From: Cytophagales bacterium
GTDB taxonomy: Bacteria > Bacteroidota > Bacteroidia > Cytophagales > Cyclobacteriaceae
Direction of reading: 5' to 3'
Assembly (NCBI GenBank): GCA_003504855.1
Contig: DNZD01000335.1
Location: 1-19,816 of the forward strand
DNA: 19,816 nt
Shown here in pieces: positions 1-9,300 of this stretch (positions are counted from its first letter, which is position 1; every line of letters begins with the position of its first letter). The notes below the pieces were generated by a model, which searched no databases, was not told the origin of the DNA, and worked only from the letters and a program-made list of their open reading frames with translations. The position numbers were made by a program, and so were the translations under genes.

Positions 1-3000
1 CTGTCGCACTCGTGGGCGTATAACTGAAGCTCGTGCCGCTGCAGATCGCCGATGGCGTCAACGTACTGGTCAATACCGGTGTGGGATCTACCGTGATCGT
101 AAAGCTCTTCGTTGTGCCCGTGCAGCCATTGTACACCGGCGTGATCGTGATCGTGGCCGTTACCGGATTCGTTGTCGGGTTCAATGAGGTAAATGAAGGG
201 ATGTTACCTACTCCACTCGCCGCAAGGCCTATCGACGGCGTATCGTTGGTCCAGTTGTACTGCGTGGCAACGCCGCTAAAACTTACGGCCGTCGTCGATG
301 CCCCATTGCACAAGGTCTGGTTCGATACAACATTCACTACCGGAACAGGCTGAACCGTAACCGTAACATTCTGACCATTAGCACATCCGTTAGCAGAGAG
401 AACAAAAGCATAGGTCACTACTACGGGTGAAGAAGTTGTGTTGGTTAGCGTCTCATTAATACCGGCAACCAATCCGCTGCTTCCCGCTTCAGATATTCCA
501 GCAACTGCACTCCGGGTCCATGAATATGATACACCGCCTACGGCACTTGTAGCCGTGTATGAAAAAGTCGCACCACTACAAATAGCAGCAGGAGACGTAG
601 TACTGGAAAGTACCGGCGTCGGGTTAACCGTCACCAACACATTTTCAGCATTATTACAACCATTCGCACTGATGACAAAAGAATAAGCAACTACCAGTGG
701 CGTATTGGTCAGGTTTGTCAGCGTTTCAGCAATAGTCCCTGTCAAACCACTTGAGGCTGCCTCTGAAATTCCAGCTACAACAGCGCGGGACCAAGAGAAG
801 GAAACTCCGGCTGTACCGCTGGTTGCTGCATAATTAAATGTCGTTGCACTACAGGTAGAAACTGCCAGACTACTGCTCAATGCAGGCGTTGGGTTAACAA
901 CCACTACAACATTAGCAGTGGTAGGGTTGGAACAACCATTAGCTGACACACTATAAACGTACGTGACACTTACCGGTGAAGCCGTGGTGTTCGTCAATAT
1001 CTCACTCACCGCTCCGGTGCCCGAGGCAGCACCTTGAGAAATCCCTGCAACAACTGATCGGGACCATGCGAAGGTGGCTCCGGCAGTTGAACTGGTTGGT
1101 GTATAAGCAAACAAAGTACCACTGCAGATTGCCGCTGGTGTTAAGGTACTGGTTAGCACCGGATCAGGCTGTACTGTCACCAGAACATTCTGGCCCGAGT
1201 TGCATCCATTGGCACTCGTGACAAATGCATACGTCACAACAATTGGCGAAGCCGTTGTATTTGTTAATGCTTCAGAAATTGACGTAAATCCACTCGTTGG
1301 TCCGATCGGTGTGATTCCAGCTACCGTTGCCCTGGACCAACTAAGGGTCGCAGCGGGTGTTGCGGATGTGCCGGTATAGTTAAAGGTTGAACCTGAACAA
1401 ATTGCTGCCGGCGACAGTGTACTACTCAGCACCGGGATCGGATTGACCGAGACTACAACATTCTGCGCATTGTTACAACCATTCGCGCTCACAACAAATG
1501 CATACGTCACCGAAATAGGTGACGTCGTTATGTTGTTCAGCGTCTCATTTATCGTTGGTAATAATCCACTGCCTGCACTGTTGCTAATGCCACCAACTAC
1601 AGCGCGTGTCCAGGAAAAAGATGCTCCGGCTGTTGCACTGGTGGCCGTATATGAAAAAGCACTTCCATTGCACAAGGCAGCGCTTAAGGCACTGCTCAAT
1701 TGCGGTGTCGGGTTGACGGGAACAACGACACTAAATGTCGACGGATTGGTGCATCCGTTGGCGGTTAAGGTATAAATGTAAGTCACATTGACCGGAGCAG
1801 TAGTCGTGTTGGTGAGTACTTCACTGATCGCTCCAGTGCCACTACCAGCACCCTGACTAATACCACCAACAACAGCGCGCGTCCATGCAAACGTTGTACC
1901 TGCTGTGGCACTGGTTGGCGCGTAGCTAAAAGATGTTCCACTACAAATACCCGTTGGAGAAAGTGAGCTGGATAACGCAGGCTGAGGGTTTACATTTACC
2001 ACTACATTCTGAACCTGACTACAACCATTCGCAGATGTGGTAAATGCATAGGTAACTGCAATGGGTGCCGCAGTACTATTGCTAAGGGTCTCGGCAATGG
2101 TGTTAGTTCCACTGGTGGGTCCTACTGGCGTAATTCCGGCTATGGTTGCACGGTTCCAGGAGAAAGTCGCACCCGGGGTAACACTGGTTGCCGAGTAGTT
2201 GAAGGCTGAACCACTGCAAACTGCAGCTGGTGATAATCCGCTGGACAACGAGGGGGTCGGGTTAACGACTACGGTAACATTTTCGGCAGTACTGCAACTG
2301 CTGGCTGAAGTAATAAACCGATACACTACGGACACGGGAAGCGCCGTAGTATTGGTCAGGGTCTCAGAAATATTTGCGCTGGCGGCTGAAGATGCGCCCT
2401 CGGCAATACCTAGAACGGCCGACCGAGTCCAGAGAAAAGTAGCACCTCCAGTAGCGCTCGTTGCTGAGTAGCTAAACAAGGTGCCACTGCAAATATCCGC
2501 CGGAGTCAGGGTTGAACTCAGAACCGGATTCGGATTAACGGTTGTCGTGATGGTTCCACTGGTTCCGATACAGCCTGCTGCCGAAGTCACTAACACCTGT
2601 AGCACATCGCCGTTAATTAGTGCAGCATCTGTGTAGGTCGATGAGGCACTGTTCTGAACTGTTACCCCATTCTTTTTGAATTCGTAGTTGGTTGCGGCAG
2701 GTGTGGCCGTAAATACTACCGATGTCCCTGAGCAAATAATGTTATCAGCATCACTACTGACAAGACTGGCGACAGGAACAGGGTTTACCGTCGTTGCAAT
2801 TCCCGAACTAGAAGCAGTGCATCCTGCCGCGTTCGTAACGGTAACGGTAACTGTTTGTCCATTGGTTAAAGCAGCGTTTACATAAGTTGCCGAAGCACTG
2901 TTTTGTACACTAATACCATCCAGAAAAAACTGATAATTAGATCCTCCGCTAGCTGTGAATGTCACCGTTGTACCTGCACAGATTGTATTTGAAGGGGCAT

Positions 3001-3841
3001 CGCTGCTAAGACCGGCGGTTGGATTAGCATTTACGGTGAGTGTTGCAGTAGCACTTGTGGCTGGCGGTGCACAGGTCCCTGAAGCCACTAATCGATATAC
3101 ATATCCTGTTTGAGCGGTCGTTAATGCAGAAATGGTTAGTGTGCCGGTAGTAGCGCCAGAATATTGTCCGCCATTGGTGACGCTTGAAAAACCAGATCCC
3201 TGGTCTTCTTCCCATTGGTAAGTAATGCCAGCACCAGATGCCGAGCCCGTGAATGAAACGGATGTCCCCGCACAACGCACTGCACTTGAAGGACTTGAGA
3301 CAATGGCCGGTTGTTCGATGCTTGAAACAAAACCATAACTTGTTCCTGAACCGCTATTTGCCTGTCCGGCGACCACCAGGGTACCACCGGCAGCACCGGC
3401 TGGTCGCAAAATGTTACCCGATGAGGCAGGCGCGATCGCCTCAATTTGCAGACCACTGATTGTAATGATATCCAATGCAGACGCCGTTGGATTAGCTACC
3501 GTAACTGTTGTGCTAACTGCCAGAGCTGTGTATGAAACTATGGTCAGTTCATTGGCCGTGCTTACTGCACCTCCAGAACCGGGCACGAATTGAAAATTGG
3601 CAGGAGGAACCAGCACAAAAGTCATGTTGGATCCACTTGCGCCAAAATCTCCTACCGAAGTTTCAGCAATCTGAATGTCACTCAGGGTTTGCTGAACGCC
3701 GATACACAGGTTATTGGTGGGATTGGCCGGGGCAACTAGCGTTTGGCCCGCAGCAGAAAGGGATAGAAGGGTAAAAACGGCGAGGAGAATTCCCGTCAGG
3801 TTACTGGAAAAAAGGTATTTGACTCTGTAAAAATCAGGCAT
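1..3841 (-). CDS. giant secreted PKD/Ig-like repeat protein, 3' end off the window
   Basis: This reading frame stays open from the ATG at 3841 to the left edge, giving at least 1280 residues; the C-terminus is missing. Residues 1-32 look like a signal peptide: a basic start, a hydrophobic core, and cleavage near AAG/Q. Residues 33 to about 165 form an N-terminal domain that I do not recognise. An Ig-like domain follows (about 170-272), then two related domains of about 80 residues (275-435), and eight copies of a 91-residue PKD-like domain (436-1163). A different PKD-like domain comes next (from 1164), then the start of another 91-residue copy. Each repeat has a Cys near ICSG and usually one in a late NGC motif. 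The sequence is rich in Thr, Ser, Ala and Val with very few charged residues, as in cell-surface adhesins. In Bacteroidota such proteins are usually exported by the type IX system and end in a sorting domain; that end is not visible here, so T9SS export is inference. Many short plus-strand frames over this region are shadows of it. Confidence 0.9.
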   Translation of the reverse strand, partial: MPDFYRVKYLFSSNLTGILLAVFTLLSLSAAGQTLVAPANPTNNLCIGVQQTLSDIQIAETSVGDFGASGSNMTFVLVPPANFQFVPGSGGAVSTANELTIVSYTALAVSTTVTVANPTASALDIITISGLQIEAIAPASSGNILRPAGAAGGTLVVAGQANSGSGTSYGFVSSIEQPAIVSSPSSAVRCAGTSVSFTGSASGAGITYQWEEDQGSGFSSVTNGGQYSGATTGTLTISALTTAQTGYVYRLVASGTCAPPATSATATLTVNANPTAGLSSDAPSNTICAGTTVTFTASGGSNYQFFLDGISVQNSASATYVNAALTNGQTVTVTVTNAAGCTASSSGIATTVNPVPVASLVSSDADNIICSGTSVVFTATPAATNYEFKKNGVTVQNSASSTYTDAALINGDVLQVLVTSAAGCIGTSGTITTTVNPNPVLSSTLTPADICSGTLFSYSATSATGGATFLWTRSAVLGIAEGASSAASANISETLTNTTALPVSVVYRFITSASSCSTAENVTVVVNPTPSLSSGLSPAAVCSGSAFNYSATSVTPGATFSWNRATIAGITPVGPTSGTNTIAETLSNSTAAPIAVTYAFTTSANGCSQVQNVVVNVNPQPALSSSLSPTGICSGTSFSYAPTSATAGTTFAWTRAVVGGISQGAGSGTGAISEVLTNTTTAPVNVTYIYTLTANGCTNPSTFSVVVPVNPTPQLSSALSAALCNGSAFSYTATSATAGASFSWTRAVVGGISNSAGSGLLPTINETLNNITTSPISVTYAFVVSANGCNNAQNVVVSVNPIPVLSSTLSPAAICSGSTFNYTGTSATPAATLSWSRATVAGITPIGPTSGFTSISEALTNTTASPIVVTYAFVTSANGCNSGQNVLVTVQPDPVLTSTLTPAAICSGTLFAYTPTSSTAGATFAWSRSVVAGISQGAASGTGAVSEILTNTTASPVSVTYVYSVSANGCSNPTTANVVVVVNPTPALSSSLAVSTCSATTFNYAATSGTAGVSFSWSRAVVAGISEAASSGLTGTIAETLTNLTNTPLVVAYSFVISANGCNNAENVLVTVNPTPVLSSTTSPAAICSGATFSYTATSAVGGVSYSWTRSAVAGISEAGSSGLVAGINETLTNTTSSPVVVTYAFVLSANGCANGQNVTVTVQPVPVVNVVSNQTLCNGASTTAVSFSGVATQYNWTNDTPSIGLAASGVGNIPSFTSLNPTTNPVTATITITPVYNGCTGTTKSFTITVDPTPVLTSTLTPSAICSGTSFSYTPTSAT
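353..2536 (-). repeat. eight tandem 91-residue PKD-like domains
   Basis: In-frame protein repeats, each opening with an NPTP-L-SS-like stretch. They start (minus strand) at 2536, 2263, 1990, 1714, 1444, 1171, 895 and 625. Lengths are 91, 91, 92, 90, 91, 92, 90 and 91 residues. Shared features are ICSG near the start, a W-[STN]-R core followed by GI, and an ETLTN-TT-like strand before the ANGC motif. The copies have diverged at DNA level, so this is a domain array rather than a recent DNA repeat. Confidence 0.92.
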
Positions 3842-3885
3842 GCAGGCAGGATAATTCTAACGCAAGTTGAATAACACAATTACTG

Positions 3886-3917
3886 CAAAAGTAACCCAAA
3901 AAAAGCGGTTTATTCAA
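3886..3917 (-). promoter_or_regulatory. Bacteroidota-type promoter for the giant surface protein
   Basis: On the minus strand, TTG (3917-3915) is followed after 21 nt by TACTTTTG (3893-3886), matching the Bacteroidota housekeeping pattern TTG-N17-23-TAnnTTTG. It lies about 45 nt before the ATG at 3841. The TTG element abuts the stop codon of the upstream lipoprotein gene (3921-3919), so the giant gene can probably be transcribed separately from the STAND operon. Confidence 0.6.
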
Positions 3918-3918
3918 C

Positions 3919-5226
3919 CTATTTGGCCAGTTTACCATCAGAATTAACCTTAATCAGGGTCATTTTCATTTCACCTGCATCGGGCTTGCCAGTCCGCATT
4001 GTTCCCAGGATCAATAACCGTCCGTCAGGCAGCTCCTCGACCTTACCGCAATCATCCAATCCTTCACCTCCGAATACGATGGGTTGAAAGGCGGTGGTAA
4101 CATCGGTATTCCATTTGGTCAGAAGCCAATTCTGGTTGTCGTTAAAACTTCGCTCATCAGTGAGCACATAAAAGCCTGATTGCCGGGACGCATACGAGGA
4201 TGTGTTATTTGGCAACCCATTCCCCAGGTTCAGAGAAAGCGACTTGGGGCTGGTTTGATTGTCTAATGCATTAAAGACGAGTGAATTACGAAGTCTGGCA
4301 ATATAGACATCGCCAGCGTTGGTAGTCCCCGGGGTGGTGTATGTTATTCCAGAAAGGATATAGCCACCACCTGTTTGGGCGGGTGCAATGGCAACGCTGC
4401 TAAGTAACTCATCGGTATTGGGATTCCCGATGAAAAGTACCTGGTTATTGGCGTCCCCATTGGGTCCGAGCGGAAATACCCAGTAGTTAATATCATTGGT
4501 CGGGTGACCAGGGACCAGGCTATTTGAATAACCAAATAAATAGAATTGTGAATTGTTAACCTGAATCACTTTGACAGCGACATCCAGTGTACCTGGCCCC
4601 TGCGTCAATGTCCAGGTTGGCGGATAAACAGTCAGGTCGTTGAAAAACCGGGCATGCAATGCATCACGGGTATCATTCAGGGGTGTACTCCCTGTTGGCT
4701 TGAGGTCAGTATTGCTGGTTGATCCCGAGACGATAAATCCATCATTGGTCAATGAAACCGAAAGCGCATCTTCATCTGTGGCCTGATTTGCTTTGTTCTT
4801 ATAACCAACGAGGGTACTGTCTATTTTAGCCCCATCCAATGTTAGCGTCATCAGCAAGATATCCCTGTCTCCATTGGCCGTGTACGAATTACCAACAACC
4901 ACGATGCGACCATCGGCAGTAAGTTCAATATCCCGTGCCTCTTCATCATATAGTCCTCCAAAGGTCATTTCCTTCAGGACGTGGCCATTGGCATCCAACT
5001 TGACCAGGTACCATTGACTTTTCTTCCCGGTTGGCCTGGTGGTCCCGAACATCATGATGGTACCGTCAGGCAGGACGACGAGGTCATTTCCGGTTTGATC
5101 ACCATCAGCGCCATAAAATTTGATAAAAAAAGAGTTGCTGGGGTCCTCAATTGTAGACGTATTATCGCAAGATGACAGGCCCAATGCCGATAAACTCAGG
5201 AATAGTATGATACCCCGTAGTCTCAT
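3919..5226 (-). CDS. lipoprotein with a predicted beta-propeller
   Basis: 435 residues. The N-terminus has Arg residues, a hydrophobic stretch and the lipobox LSSC, so Cys20 should be lipidated and the protein anchored in the envelope. The mature part repeats a pattern of the type LPDG-hhhhG-T, then a charged or aromatic strand, then a D-NG turn. Examples are LPDGTIMMFG, TADGRIVVVG, TNDGFIVSG and LPDGRLLILG. These are blade-like repeats resembling delta-60 or SBBP-type propellers, so a beta-propeller is likely; no catalytic motif is visible. The ATG shares ATGA with the stop of the upstream barrel gene (4-nt overlap), which suggests translational coupling and a common task. A surface or periplasmic binding role is inference. 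No named family could be assigned with confidence. Confidence 0.85.
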   Translation of the reverse strand: MRLRGIILFLSLSALGLSSCDNTSTIEDPSNSFFIKFYGADGDQTGNDLVVLPDGTIMMFGTTRPTGKKSQWYLVKLDANGHVLKEMTFGGLYDEEARDIELTADGRIVVVGNSYTANGDRDILLMTLTLDGAKIDSTLVGYKNKANQATDEDALSVSLTNDGFIVSGSTSNTDLKPTGSTPLNDTRDALHARFFNDLTVYPPTWTLTQGPGTLDVAVKVIQVNNSQFYLFGYSNSLVPGHPTNDINYWVFPLGPNGDANNQVLFIGNPNTDELLSSVAIAPAQTGGGYILSGITYTTPGTTNAGDVYIARLRNSLVFNALDNQTSPKSLSLNLGNGLPNNTSSYASRQSGFYVLTDERSFNDNQNWLLTKWNTDVTTAFQPIVFGGEGLDDCGKVEELPDGRLLILGTMRTGKPDAGEMKMTLIKVNSDGKLAK

Positions 5227-6377
5227 TTAGTCTTCCCTCCTTCTTCCCTTTGAATCTTACGTGATACACTTTTGGTCCTTGCTTTCTTGATCCGGCGCGG
5301 GTCATAAATCGGGTGGATAAATCCAAACGACAGAGATACATTATCCAACCTGAACAAGTCAGACACAAAAACATACTTTGTCACATTACTGGCAATAAAC
5401 AGATTGGGATTACCAACACCATTGTTCGGGGCATTAGCCGGATCGCCGTAATACAGTTTATTGACGGTTGTCAGATTACTCAAAGCACCCATATACCTTA
5501 AGTCAACATAGATGAAGTCCTTGCCCACTTTGTATTTGATACCTCCACCTATTACAAAAGAGCGATTGAGCCGGTTGTTTTGATAAGTAACGTTTTCACT
5601 GGGACCTTCTGCCAGGATTTGCGATAAATCCGGTTTCACATCTTTGTAGGTAAATGTACTTTTCGAACTAATCAAATAATTCAAAGCCAGGCCTGCGTAA
5701 CCAAATGGTCTTATATTTCCCTGACTTGCTGAGTACTTCAAGTAAAGTGGAAGGTCACCCCAGAGTTGAGATGACAAATGGGTCTGCAGATTGTTTCCAG
5801 CCAACCCATCGATTTCTCTTCGAAATGCCCTTGTACCAAAGTTGGCTTCAATACCTACACTCAGGTTATCGTTGATGTTCCAATCGAGGCCTGCACCTGC
5901 CTGCACATTGACCCGAAGAAAATTATGAATATCCACGGGGTATGGATTCGTACTCATGGAATAGATATTCCGGTAAACGGAGGAGTTTAATCCAATGCGA
6001 AAATGTGGCGTGAAAATGGGGGTTGCGGTAAACTTCTTACTGAGGTAAACTACATCAATGGGGTCCTTTTGCTCATCGGTGACATATTCCGGATCAGCAT
6101 CGAGTAATTTCAGATAGCTATCTTCTGCTGCGATCGGGTCATCGATAATTAAATAGACCTGGCACAACAGTAAATAAGCACGAATGCTCTGTTCCCTGGA
6201 TAGTCCATCACTGAGACACTTTTGAAGCAATGCTGGAATAGCGTAGAAATGCCCAGCTGTGAATTCGGTTTCAGCATGGCTAAGGGTTTGATCACAATCA
6301 CCTGCCTGACCTCGCACCGACAGTGAGCAGGAAACCAAGATTACGCCTGCCAGGAGATATCGAAGCCTGAATACCAT
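5223..6377 (-). CDS. outer-membrane beta-barrel protein with TPR-like N-terminal region
   Basis: 384 residues. A signal peptide spans about residues 1-24. A helical, TPR-like section follows (about 26-105), with AETEF-AGHFYAIPALLQKCL and a second helix pair around YLLLCQVYLIIDDPIAAEDSYLKLL. From about residue 120 to 360, alternating polar/aromatic strands separated by loops (RIGLNSSVYRN, VQAGAGLDWNINDNLSVGIEA, PFGYAGLALNYLI, VSLSFGFIHPIY) resemble the PorT/OMP_b-brl class of small Bacteroidota barrels. The last 24 residues are strongly basic and would lie in the periplasm. It is coupled on both sides: its ATG overlaps the STAND gene stop by 1 nt (TAATG), and its stop overlaps the lipoprotein start by 4 nt. 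It lacks features of the PorP/SprF family that usually accompanies T9SS adhesins. Confidence 0.85.
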   Translation of the reverse strand: MVFRLRYLLAGVILVSCSLSVRGQAGDCDQTLSHAETEFTAGHFYAIPALLQKCLSDGLSREQSIRAYLLLCQVYLIIDDPIAAEDSYLKLLDADPEYVTDEQKDPIDVVYLSKKFTATPIFTPHFRIGLNSSVYRNIYSMSTNPYPVDIHNFLRVNVQAGAGLDWNINDNLSVGIEANFGTRAFRREIDGLAGNNLQTHLSSQLWGDLPLYLKYSASQGNIRPFGYAGLALNYLISSKSTFTYKDVKPDLSQILAEGPSENVTYQNNRLNRSFVIGGGIKYKVGKDFIYVDLRYMGALSNLTTVNKLYYGDPANAPNNGVGNPNLFIASNVTKYVFVSDLFRLDNVSLSFGFIHPIYDPRRIKKARTKSVSRKIQREEGGKTK

Positions 6378-9300
6378 TAAAAGTCCTTAATTAACAGGTT
6401 CTTACAGGTAGCCTCGTAGCCGATATTGTTTCTCACATATATCTCCCATTCTTCCTGGGTCATATTTCTCGACAACTTCGGACAGATTTGATCGGCCACC
6501 ATTTTAGGATCGGTAGGCCACACCCTGATTTCTCCATTGTTACAAGATGCCAGCAGGTAGTCTGAATTATTGGTGAATGAGAGTTTCCAGATGCTTCCGC
6601 CATTGTTATCCATCACGACAGGTAAGTCTTCCTGCTCATGATCAACAACCCACATCTGCAATTTATGGTCAAGACCAGCACTAGCCAGCAGCAGTCCATC
6701 CGGACTAAACTCAACATCAGATACACCCGCGGAGTGTCCGCGCAACTCTTTAATCGATTCGGAGGTAGCGTAATTATACAGCTTCAAGGAACCCTTTACT
6801 TTCCCATCCTTGTCAACAAATTCTGTTCCATACGCAAGTACCGGACGGGTCGGATGGAAAGCCACAGACAGTACCCGGGTCTTATTTACCGACTCATCGA
6901 CCTTCAGTTCAAAAGAATTATCCCGAAGGTTCATGATGATAAGTTGTCCTGAAGCGGCAACACCAGCCAGGGTCGATCCATCCGGACTTATATCAATTGA
7001 TTTCAATTCATAAGGCAGTGCCGCGAGGAGTTTACTCTGGCCGGTAACGGCATTATTAAAGCGTACTGTTCGATCGGATGCGGTCGAGATGAATCCGCTG
7101 TTATCCGGCAGGAATCGAATATCCTTGATTGCTCCACGGTGTCCTTTTATTATTCCAGGTTTGGTATCCGGTTCGTCCAGGTGGAAGATCTGCATCGAAG
7201 AAGAATCACTTCCGTTGATCAGGTATTTTTCATCAGGACTAAGGGCCAGTACCTTATTTGGATACGGGTTGTAGCTGATTAGATTATCTGCTGTGCTCTT
7301 AAGATAATCCCCTTTGAAAATCCGCCCATCGTTACCGGTTGTGTAGAAGGCTGAACTGTTCTTGGACACGGCTAAACCGAACATCTTGTTTTTCAAGTTG
7401 CCCGGTATCTTGATCTGATTGTAATTCGGGTTCTCGGATAGCTTGGCAATAGAATAATATAGACCGATATATACATAAGGATCATACTTATGACCACCAT
7501 ACGTGGAGTGGTACTTGTAGCCCTGAAGGGCCAGCAAACCTGACAAGTCTTTGTCATCTATCGTTGGTGCCTTGGCTTCCATCGACTGAGCCACCGACAA
7601 ATACAATAACCTGTTGGCATCATCGCGTGCACGCTGAGCCTCATTCCTTTGGGCAATTGCATCCTCTTTTGCCGCCGCCTCCAGCTTTTCTGAATTCAAG
7701 GCCTTCTGTTCCTGTTCGATGGCTTTTTGAAGGTTCCGGTCAGCTGCTGCATAAGCCATCTGGGTTTCTCTCAAGGCCTTTTCGATTTGCTCATTGGCCT
7801 TTTTCAATTCTTCTGACTTCTTTTCTGCGATTTGCCGCTGTTTTTTGGCTTCATCAGCTGCCTTTTCAGCAATCTGCTCATTCTCAATTGCCTTTTTTGT
7901 TTGCTTCTCAGCCTCCCGGCGCTGGGTTTCTGCTTCAATGAGTTGGGTAAAACCAAAAATCATGAATATGATGGCAATCACTGCTGCAGTACCCAGGATA
8001 ACCGAGGTAATGCGTGCACGCCGGAGCATTCTCCGTTGCAACATTTCCTGATTCTTGAGTTCGGCCTCATACGTTATCCGGCTTGTGTCCAAAAAGACGA
8101 TGGCACGTTCAAACGCTACATCATATCGCTGCGCCCATAGGCGGTTAGGACGTTGTTTCTTTTGCCAGTTAAGCGCCAATTGCAGATCCGGCGGCCTCCA
8201 CAGCCCTGCTTTGCCCATCTGGTACAAGGCGGCAGCCTCGGATATCCGCTTATACAACTGCGCCGATTCAAACTCTTCATCTACCCAGTTCAACAACCTC
8301 GTCCAGATACGCATCAACGACTCGTGCGAGAGTTCAATGGTTGAGGCACCAGTCAATGTCACATGGCTTCCCGGCATCAGGAAAGAACGGCCGGTCCGAC
8401 GGAAACAATCAACAACCTTAATTACCTCCTCTTCGGTGGTACCGGCAAGTTCAGCAACGAACTTTATTTTGGTAGGGCGGCGAAGGCCCTGATTCTCCTG
8501 ATTTTTTTCAGTAAGGCTCTTGAAGAGCACTTCTGCAATTTCCTTTTCATTGCTGGTTAACTCTTCATATGCCTCATTGGCGTGCAGTGAAAGAGCCTGG
8601 CTGATCCGACCGATGGCGTTATAGTGCCGTATGTCCATCGCCTCACCGGGTTCCCGGTTAGCCGACCAATAATCCCAGGTGCGCATTAAGGCATGTTGCA
8701 TGATTGGCAACTGATCCTGGTGGTCTCCTATATCACTTAATAGCTTCTTTATCAGGCGATTGGTGATCTTTCCACCACCCACAGCCACGGGGCCTTCAAT
8801 GGCTTTCCGCTTCTGTTCCCTGGTCATCTGGGGAACCAGATAATTACTGGTGTTGATGACCTCAGTAAGTCCATGAAATACCGAACACTCCCCGATAAAA
8901 TCGGAACGCAAACTCAGGGCAACGAAAACTGGTAACCGCGTTTGATGAACTGCGTGGATAAGCAGGTTAACGAACTGGATAGATTCGTTAATGTTTTCTT
9001 CTCCTTGTTCTCGGAAACGCAATAACTCCTCGAACTGATCTACCAACAAAAACAAGTTCTCCTGGTTATGCCGTTGCATATATTCAGCCACCTCAACAAG
9101 TCCGTCCTCACGGCTGGTGAGCAAAGACTTAATGATGGCATGCTGAATAGGTCGATCTTCCGGTGTAAGCTTACCAGCTTGTTCCAACTGATGCAGGATA
9201 GCCTCGGTAAGATTTTGAATGGGTGAATTTCCAGGGCGGGTAGTAATCACCTGCCAATTCGGACCTGTCTGGGTCATAAACCCGCCATAGAGCACGGGAA

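Noticed and set aside
353..2536. Regular spacing of about 273 nt as a CRISPR array or satellite DNA
   Set aside because: The period is in-frame protein domains with diverged DNA. Unit and spacer sizes are wrong for CRISPR.
33..3774. Many plus-strand open frames of 60-110 codons opposite the giant protein
   Set aside because: They lie over a continuous minus-strand frame with a signal peptide and clear domain repeats. Their translations are low-complexity Val/Thr/Leu shadows of the repeats with no recognisable features.
5223..6377. PorP/SprF-type T9SS partner of the giant adhesin
   Set aside because: The gene is on the 5' side of the adhesin, has a TPR-like head, and lacks the usual PorP/SprF N-terminal pattern.
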